In this document: one piece after another, positions 55,779 to 64,000 of the stretch
Position numbering within the stretch: position 1 is the first letter of the stretch
How the letters are laid out: each line of letters begins with the position of its first letter
Source of the DNA: Scleromitrula shiraiana
Lineage: Eukaryota > Ascomycota > Leotiomycetes > Helotiales > Sclerotiniaceae
Assembly: GCA_028455995.1 (NCBI GenBank)
Contig: JABELC010000013.1
Location: 930,001-994,000 of the forward strand
Direction: 5' to 3'
Length of the DNA stretch: 64,000 nt
Translations under genes and position numbers: made by a program
The notes under the pieces: model-generated
Database searches by the model: none
The model's input: only the letters and a program-made list of their open reading frames with translations
Told to the model about the DNA's origin: nothing

Positions 55779-58589
55779 GTGGTTGATCTATCTATTTGTT
55801 AAGAGTGTGGTATGTGTGGTATGTGAGGTATTGAGGTGGATTATATGGAATGTGAGCAATATTTGCTTATATATGGACCGTCGACGAGGCAGGCTGCGCA
55901 TCGACTGGGTGGATGTTTTTCTTTTCTGATTGCTTTTTAATATGGCTGGTTGGCTGGTGGTGATGGTGTGTTTGATTTATTTTAGGCGGCTGCTTCTTCT
56001 TCTTCTTCTTCTTCTTCTTCTTCTTCTTCTAATATTTTTGGCATCATTTGCTGTATAATCTTGTTATCTTGGGGTTTTGTTATTGTAGATGTTTATTTAA
56101 TGAGTTTTATGGAGTGGAATGAGACGGGATGGATGTGATGGAGGTGAGATGGAATGGGATAGGAGGTGTAGAATTAGGAGATGGAGGATGAGGGATGGAA
56201 AATAGAGAAGATGTACAGTACCTTATGGATGGAAAGGGAGAGGAAGGGAATGGGAAGGGGATACTAAGTCTTACCTTCGGCTTTCCCTTTCGCCTAGCTT
56301 GGTTTAGAGAACCTCTTACCATCATATTCTATATATTAACGGTAATACAGAAAGATAGAAACATAGATGAGTAGGATTCATGGGGTCGATACATAATTTA
56401 TGAATACCGTATAAATAATTCCTAATCACTACAATCCAAACTCAAATAAGAAGCGCAATGTTCTTTATTCTTCATAGATTAGTCTTCGTATGTTATATCA
56501 TATCATATCATAATAAGCACAACTACATCCATCCACATAGTATATGCACTTCACAACGATAACTATATATAACCATAGATTCTTCCTGTATATTTAGATC
56601 CCTGACGCTAAACCGGAATGCAGACTCCCTTTCTTTTCCTTTCCTTTCTTTTCCTTTCCTTTCCTTCCCTTCCTTTCCTTTCCTTTCCTTGCCAATAAAT
56701 AAAGACCCTTACGAGCTTTACTAATGAGGCGTTCGAGCAATAACTTGAAGGGAGATACAGTAACATGAACAATTCGGTAGTGTTCATTCATTCATTACTT
56801 ATATATAAGATTACGTACGTATGTATGTAGATTGATGTATATGTATATATGTGTGTATGTGTATATTTATTACCACCACACGATCGATAAACGACCGAAC
56901 GAACGGACGGACGAACGAACGAACTAGATATTAAACGAATTCTATTGAAAGAAATATCGACGGATACATTCTATATACTCGTACACGTCATAGTATGCAC
57001 GCATTTATGGTACCCTATCTTTACACCATAATACTCGAGTATATACAGTTAGTGTATATTTCGTAGTGAGTGTGAGATATTTGTTGCGAAAGTGTTGTTG
57101 AAGTGTTGTTTATATCGTTATTTACATCATGATAGCTAGTTAATTATTTATATAATTATAGATCCCATCCCATCCCATCGCACTAGCTAACCAACTATTA
57201 TTTTCCTACACACGTAAACCATAAACCATAAACCATAAGTCCCCAATTCCCAATTTCCGCTTCTATCTATCATATACCATATATCACATACCATATACCA
57301 CATACCAATATCAAACCATACAATACTCATATATATTATATTACATTCATTCTCCCCCCCCCCCCCGGCCAAAAAAAAAAAAAAAAAAAAGAATCAACCT
57401 AAAAATAATTTCTATAGACCTTCGAATCTCTTATCTTGTTTGTATGACTCCGGGGGTATGGAACTATACAATTACGGGTATCATCTGTATTGTATTATTT
57501 GTTCAAGGAGTTCAAGAAGGGTGTTGTACGCCGTCGAGGATATATATCTCCTCAACGGACACGTGACGTAAGGTCACGTGTTTGACTATACAGACATATC
57601 TCTTATCTAATACTACTAGTAATTAGTAGCTTGAGAAGATATGAATTTGATGGGGAGGTGTATTAATCGAATATATATATGTATATATATATCATGCATA
57701 TGGGTTGATTGTCTAGATGTTACGTGTTATGTTCTCTGAGATGGGGGGACTCGGAGTTTACTAGGGTAGCTTTTGGGTTGGTTGTAGATATATATTTATA
57801 TTTATATTTATATTTATATTTATATATACGTGTGTGTGTAAACATAAACAGAAGAGGTATTTTCTCTCTATTGATTTGTATTGCACGATTATATTTTTTA
57901 GCTAGGAAACCGAGAGGCTTTGAGGGAAGGGCGAGAGAGAGGGGGGTATTCTGCTCTGTTTGTTTTATTTATTTTATTTTATTTTATTTTATTTATTTTA
58001 TTTTATTTTATTTTATTTTATTTTATTTTATTTTATTTTATTTTATTTTATTTTATTTTATTTTATTTTATTTTATTTTATTTTATTTTATTTTATTTTA
58101 TTTTATTTTATTTTATTTTATTTTATTTTATTTTATTTTATTTTATTTTATTTTATTTTATTTTATTTTATTTTATTTTATTTTATTTTATTTTATTTTA
58201 TTTTGTTTTATTTTATTTTGTTTTATTTTGTTTTGTTTTATTTTGTTTTGTTTTATCTCTTGAGTATTAGAAATTGGAGTGGAAGATATAGCATTGAGGA
58301 GGACTGGGACTGAGTTCATCGATGTACATAACATAATACATACATCATATAATATAGCACCTCGTCAAAAGATCACGAAACATCAAATCAGTCAAATAGA
58401 ATTCTAAAGTTGGATAAATATATAATCACTTCAATTCAATTCTTTCGTTTCTCTTCTCGTCGTTCGTTCGTTCATACTAATTACAGGAAAAAAAAACAAA
58501 AAACTTATTTGGAAAAAGCAGAAGCAAAAAAAGACGCCCAATCCCAAATTTTAGTTAGATTCGTTTTCTTTTACTTTTCTTTCGCCCGT
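55779..58589. repeat. 2.8 kb repeat-rich intergenic region
   Basis: No credible gene. It holds CTT units (55993-56030), CTTTC-type runs (56628-56690), ACGA units (56896-56930), a C13 run (57354-57366) beside A20 (57371-57390), an ACACGTGAC inverted pair (57559-57581), and the long TTTTA array. It should include 3' UTRs of RGS-LOV and eIF3a. Confidence 0.75.
57962..58254. repeat. TTTTA pentanucleotide microsatellite, about 290 bp
   Basis: A nearly pure run of TTTTA units, interrupted early by TTTA variants and at the right end by TTTTG variants. The open frames it creates (repeating ILFYF) are repeat artefacts. Confidence 0.95.
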
Positions 58590-61500
58590 TTAAGATTTAT
58601 TTCTCAAATGAGGAGGAACGAATTTTCCACTACCACCAGATGGTTTTAGGGATTCACCAGAAGGAGCGGGTTTTTCTTCACGGGCATCTTCGCCACGAGA
58701 TGGACGGGGGCCACGAGAAAATGGTGCGCCACGGTCGGATGATGAAGGAGCGGCTCTGTAATCTCTAGAGTCTCTGGAGTCTCTAGATTCTCTAGCAGGA
58801 GGAGGAGTAGAAGAGGAAGCAGTAGAGTCACCTCCAGCTGCCTTGGCTGCTTCTCTTTCTCTCCATGTAGGCTTGTTTCCAGCGAGAGCTAAACGGGGTG
58901 GACCACTTGGGCGGTCATTGGATTCTGTGCGTTCCACTGGTGCTGATGGACGTGAAGCAGGCGAGGCCCTTGCCATTGGTGATTCATTTCGGCCAGCGGC
59001 GGGTGCAGGGGAGGAAGAAGGAACTTCCTTTCCTTCGGCACGAAGCTTCTCCTTTTCTCTCCAGCCCATCTTGGCACCAGCAAGAGCAAGGGGTGGTCGT
59101 CTACCCTCCGAAGAGTCTGTTCGCTCGATAGTAGCGCCACGGATAGGACCTCTTGCTTTCTCATCTGCTCTCCTCTTGGCAGCCTCTTCTGCTCTTCGCT
59201 CTTGTAGAGCAGCCATTTCCAAAGCTTCTTGTCTCTCCTTCTCTCGGATAGCCTTGATCTCTGCGAATTCTGCTCTCTTCTTCTCTTCTCTGGCGGCCTT
59301 CTCCTCTGCTTCCTTGGCAGCACGTTCTTCCTCCTCTCGCAAAGCCTTCTCACGCTCCTCACGCTCTCTCTTTTCACGAATCTTACGGTCCTTGAACTCC
59401 TTTCTACGGAGAGCAATTTGCTTCTCAAGTTCCTTCTCAGCGTCACGGCGACGTTTGTCGAATTCCTCATGTCTTCGCTCAACAATGACATCACGGAAGG
59501 ATTCGTAGTGAGATACCAATCTAGTCAATCTGTGCTTGAGTTCAACATTCTCCTTGTGCTTAGCCTCAGCATCCTTCAGAGTTTGAGCCTTGATCTTTTC
59601 GTAAGCTTCCAAATCAAGTTTTCGTTGGGCGGCATAGTCTTCAGGTAATTTCTTTGCCTCTTCCTTTCTGAAAGCTCGCTCGAGATGGTCGATACGTTTA
59701 CCGGTAATTCTCAACTTTTCGTTGGTATCATTCTTCTCACGCTCGAGTTGTGCCAATTTCATAGCACGAATTTGGTTGGCATCCACATTCTCCAGGTTGT
59801 TAAGATCAATGTCAAGGCCTTTGCTGCCAATCTTGAGATCGTCAATTTGCTTTTGGAGTTCTGCTCTTCGGACACGTTCCAACTCAGCCTTGATACGGTC
59901 GTCTTCACGCTTCTTTTGCTCTGCTGCGAGACGCTTATCTTCGGCTTCTTGAAGTTGAGCAGCCTTGAGACGTTTCTTAGTTGCTTCCTCCTTCTCTTTG
60001 CGAGATTGAATCTCAGATGCCTCTTCCTTTCGTTTTTGGATGATTTGTTTTCGTGCAAGTGTGTCACGATGTTCTTCTTCTGCACCAGCTCTGGCTCTAG
60101 CGTATGCATCATCGCGAGCCTTGATTCGAGATTCGTTGAAAGAGGGATCAATGTATTGGCAGGTAATAAACAAAGATTTGGCGAGACGAGTAAGTTGAGT
60201 TCGTACAATTTCGGAAGGAGTGTTTTGGAGTCTTTGAACAGATGCAGTCTCGGTCTCAGCAGATCCTGCGCTTGAACCAGCGTGGAGTGCCTTGGCAGAT
60301 GAGAAAACATCGGTATCGAAGCTCAAAACACCAGTAGCATGATCCATGCGAATTGCGAGGTCACCCTTCTTGTTACCATTCATGATGAACTTCTCAATTG
60401 TGTCCTTTGTGACTTGGAATGGCTCTGGGAATTTAGCGAGGTTCTCGACAAAGTTAAGATCAACGGTCTCATAGACTTGGGAAAGTTGTTGGAAGAGTCT
60501 AGTCAAGATAACTTGTTGAAGAGGAAGGACATATTTCTCCATCTCGGCATCAGCACCAATTTGAGACAAGATTGGGGAGATCTTTTGGCAAATTGACAAA
60601 GGATGGAAGTCAACCTCGAGGATGTTATAAAGTTCTCGGATCTCAGGACGAGCACGCTTGAGGAGACCCTTGCTCATGGCATCTCTGAAAAGAACTGCAC
60701 GAGTAGGAGCTTGAGCCATCCCAAGAAGGTGAGTGAGACGAGAGTTCTTGTTCTTCTTTTGCTCATCAACGTCGACGAGAGCGCCACGAGATCTGGAAGT
60801 GCTAATCACAGGGATAGCGAGAGCAGACAAGAGAACGAAAGAAGCTGCCTTGGACAGATCAGCCTCAGAGGTAGCTGGGTTGTCTGACTTCTTGCTTTGA
60901 CCGGAAGCGACCATTTGAGCGGATTGACGAAGGAGGTTATAGTATCTAGACCAAGCAGCAGCATGGAAGAGATAGTTCTCACCAACCAAAAAGATTCTGG
61001 TCAATTTCTCATAGTAGTTTGCCATCATAACATTCTTTGGTGGGCGCTTGCTAAGGTTGAGCAAAGTGTGGATGTCCTCAACACTTCTGAAAGCCTCTTG
61101 CCACAACTCAAGTTCAACGGCCACATTCAATTGTTGAAAACGTGTCTCAAGATGGCGTTGTAAGGTATCTGGATCGTTCAAGTTGATGGCATGCATCTGA
61201 GCCGAGTATTTTGCGGCAGTCTGGACATGGTTGCGAAGCAATTCACACAAACGACGGAATTCAGTCTTTCTGGTGTATTTTTGACAGAACTCAAATGCCT
61301 GCATAGCAGTGCTTTGGTACATAATTTCCAATCTGGCATTGTTTCGCAAGATATCGAGAACGGTTCTGTATGTCTCCCACAAAAATTTCAACCATGGTGT
61401 CACGATAGCACGATCTGTGCGGTCTCTGGATTGTTCGCCTGATACTGTCGACAAAAGGATAGATTCGGGGGTTTCGGTAGCTTCCAAATCATCAACGCTT

Positions 61501-61938
61501 GCAGTTGCGGCTGTGGTATCGAGTGAAGATTGAACCTCATCAGCCTTTGCTTGTGCGGTCTTAACTTTCTCTTCGGCCAATTCGATAAATTTCTTGAGGA
61601 CAAGCTAAACGAGATGATGCATCAGCCCCGCACATATTTAAAAATTCAACCCACTCCCCATTTCTACTTACCTCGATTGTTCCAACGTTTGTATTTTGGC
61701 TGATATTCTTATATTGATACAAGGCGTCCTTTGCGAGTTTGCCCTTCTTTTGTTCAACGGATTGTTCGACCAACAGAAGCATCACAGGCTCCAACGATGT
61801 AATGGGAGCATTTCTCGACCTCTTGGAAGTAACATGTTCATGAAGTAACACCAAAGCAGCCTGTGATTGACCAACACCCATCAACTCATAGGCGCGTTTG
61901 AGGACATTCTCAGGTTTCTGATGGGGCGGAGGAGGCAT
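58590..61938 (-). CDS. TIF32: Translation initiation factor eIF3 subunit a
   Basis: A 1093-residue eIF3a in two exons, 61938..61672 and 61604..58590 (67 bp intron GTAAGT..GTTTAG). Start MPPPPHQKPENVLKRAYELM is family-typical; the open frame upstream only begins at TTG. N-terminal TPR-like helices (YTRKTEFRRLCELLRNH) lead into a PCI domain (about 330-500, LYNILEVDFHPLSICQKI, MDHATGVLSFD). A long charged coiled coil follows (RKQIIQKRKEEASEIQSRKEKEEATKKR ...). The C-terminus is disordered and holds repeated LALAGAKMGWREKEK/LALAGNKPTWREREAAK motifs, ending GKFVPPHLRNKS. eIF3a is the scaffold of eIF3 on the 40S subunit. Length and layout are normal for filamentous fungi. Confidence 0.95.
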
Positions 61939-63562
61939 GCTGGGCAAGCTCCTCTGCAAATATTGCGCGTATTAAGATTTGAAGGTTGTATGTTGTTATC
62001 TTCGATGATTTGATCACTCGGATCAAGATTTCATGGAAAGATAAATGAGTTACCTTTCGGAAATAAATGATATGTCTGTCTACCCAAATGTCAAAAAAAT
62101 GGTGACGAGATAATTTCGGTGGGGGGGGGTCGAAAATCTGGTTCCTTTAACAGATTTCGAAGATAGCGATAATATTTCTTAGAGAAGAAGTTCGTTCGTG
62201 TGCGAACGCTAATCTTAATTGAGTTAGGAATTATACCACAGTCAGCCGAATCTGACCATCAAATTAGTGCGAGGCTACCACTTAAAAATTGATGTTTGGT
62301 TTTGGGGAGTCCATAAAGCCACAGGTGGCACAGCAAAGCACAGCACAGCAGCAAAACCCCGAACACAAAAGGAAGTGACACACACAATAGGTAGATTACG
62401 GTTAGACGAAGAGAACAAAGTGGAAAAAACATTCGATTGTCCTATTGTTCTCAATTCCATTCATTGCTTATATAATACATCTAGGTAAATATACAATAGA
62501 TAAAAGTTTTAAATTAATTATTGAGGGTAATAGAGAAAGTGAGGAAGAAAAAAGATCAAAAAAGATGAAAAAGTCAAAGCGTAATATTAAATAACTCTCT
62601 CCATGTAATTAAGTGTAAGTATAAGGAGAAACAAATAACGAATAATCTCAGTAATTTAGTAAATAATCTCACCAAATATATTCATCATCCCTTAAATTTA
62701 ATCATTTGAAACTCACAACTGTATCTATATCTATATCTATATCTATATCTATATCTATCCTTATTATATTCATTCTATATATTATGATCTTAAACTCATA
62801 ACTATATTTAATATTCATATTATTTATATTATTTATCTTTTCTTGAAAAACACAGGTACCGGTACCTTTTTATTTAATCCTTCTTCTCCAAGCTGGAGCT
62901 TTTATATCTAGGTATTATCTAAACTTAATTAACCTTGAAAAATTACGGGAAATAACGATTGAAAATTTTATTTGAGGGGGGGATTGCAAATTAATAATAA
63001 TAATAATAATAATAATATGAGCCTTCAAAGTTCACTTTAGCCCTCAGCCCTCCGCCTTTCAACCTCTTACAGTTCACCCGCCATGTAAATCGTTATTCCT
63101 CTCTTTCACCTACCTTTTTTCAATCCATTACTACTACTATTACTATTACTACACCACCACTCTTTTTCAATACAACGACACAGATTCCAATTCTCAATTC
63201 AATTCAATTCAATTCAATTCAATTCACTTCAATTCACTTCACTTCAAAATTCGATACGTCACGATTAAATAAAATATCACAATTATACGATTATAAAATT
63301 CTAATTCCTAATAAAATCCAGACGAAACCTGTACAGTACGTTGAAGAAATTGTTTCTCCTTATCCTATCGCAGAATCCCCCCATCTCAAAGTACCAAAGT
63401 GGCCCAGCAAATCTAATTTCCCTGACCACACCGAACAGCCAAGAGAACGACCACCACAATCAATACATCTTCCTCCTCTTTATATCACCACCACCATCAT
63501 CATCATCATCGTCATCACCATCATCATCACCATTACGATTACGATTACGTTCAATCTTCATA
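61939..63562. promoter_or_regulatory. Divergent region between eIF3a and G-gamma
   Basis: 1.6 kb between divergent ATGs. It contains a G10 run (62122-62131), TATATC units (about 62722-62757), AAT units (62992-63016), AATTC units (about 63195-63225), and ATC/ACC then TTACGA units (63486-63549) just before the G-gamma ATG. No gene is seen. Confidence 0.55.
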
Positions 63563-63947
63563 ATGCCTCAAGGGTACTCTTCTCGTGATGTCGGAGATCC
63601 ATCCCAAATTAAGAAGAATAAACAATCCATGGCAGATCTCAAATTAAGACGTCTTACGGAGTTGAATAATCGATTAAGAGAAGATTTGGAACGCGAACGA
63701 ATTCCCGTTTCTCAAGCTGCTAAGAGGTAATTCCATCTTCCTCTTTTCAACATTATGATATTATATCAATTCAATTATAAGGAGAAATCATTCGACTAAC
63801 GCGCAATTTTTTTTAATCATCTCTAGTATTATTCAATATACAGGTAGCACAAAAGATTTCATGGTTCCGTCAATTTGGGGTACAGTCGATAAGAAAGATG
63901 ATCCATATGCGCCTCAGCAAAGTGGGGGATGCTGTGTGGTGATGTAG
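63563..63947 (+). CDS. Heterotrimeric G-protein gamma subunit
   Basis: A 94-residue protein in two exons, 63563..63726 and 63827..63947 (100 bp intron GTAATT..CTCTAG). MPQGYSSRDVGDPSQ leads into a GGL coiled coil (MADLKLRRLTELNNRLREDLERERIPVSQAAKS), then STKDFMVPSIWG, and ends GGCCVVM. CVVM is a prenylation (CaaX) box, with the neighbouring Cys a likely palmitoylation site. Length is normal for fungal gamma subunits, which partner the single G-beta in pheromone, growth and stress signalling. The open frame extends upstream but the first suitable ATG is 63563. Confidence 0.93.
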
Positions 63948-64000
63948 TCCTCAGAAGGAGATTGAGAAGGAAATGGCATGCATGCAACGCAATTACAGTA

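Noticed and set aside
57709..58313. Long ILFYF-repeat open frames
   Set aside because: Created purely by the TTTTA array, open in three plus-strand frames at once; no gene signal.
58843..60887. Many open frames opposite eIF3a
   Set aside because: Shadows of the highly charged eIF3a coding sequence.

Overview
This is a 64 kb stretch of a filamentous ascomycete nuclear genome. Most genes carry short introns (46-155 bp) with GT..AG ends and CTAAC/CTGAC-like branch sites, intergenic tracts are AT-rich and full of simple repeats, and the gene families are fungal. The RGS-LOV photoreceptor, a family known from Botrytis cinerea, together with the intron and composition style, points to a leotiomycete close to Botrytis/Sclerotinia. 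The species is inferred, not proven. I assembled all exon models by hand from splice signals, reading phase and family resemblance; every spliced model below closes in frame.

Left arm (1-21 kb) is a conserved housekeeping block: the 5' end of SEC63 (cut by the window edge), the recombination translocase RDH54, the ribosome-biogenesis protein UTP10, an NRDE-2 family protein, the HSP104 disaggregase, the mitochondrial ribosomal protein mL67/MHR1, and a sulfotransferase-like P-loop protein.

Middle (22-39 kb) looks like an accessory biosynthetic locus. A full-size ABCB exporter and a small secreted repeat protein lie on the minus strand. Divergent from them, on the plus strand, lie a UstYa-type (DUF3328) oxidase, a seven-helix rhodopsin/SAT4-like membrane protein, an FAD monooxygenase and a Zn2Cys6 regulator. 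The secreted protein has a signal peptide and four 22-residue repeats, each with one invariant tyrosine. A repeat precursor beside a UstYa protein is the hallmark of fungal ribosomally made cyclic peptides (dikaritins such as ustiloxin, phomopsin and asperipin). This is the best candidate for an undescribed system here. The exporter, monooxygenase and regulator are plausible partners by proximity only.

40-47 kb holds COP9 signalosome subunit 1, then a decaying zone with an amidase relic and a short-chain dehydrogenase pseudogene invaded by microsatellites, then an intact DUF3431 gene. 47-53 kb is an AT-rich tract, probably affected by RIP mutation, with an intron-containing tRNA-Lys(CUU) and a 978 bp fold-back element flanked by TA. 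After it come the RGS-LOV blue-light photoreceptor (53.4-55.8 kb), 2.8 kb of simple repeats including about 300 bp of TTTTA units, translation initiation factor eIF3a, and the G-protein gamma subunit at the right edge. The RGS-LOV and G-gamma proteins both belong to heterotrimeric G-protein signalling.
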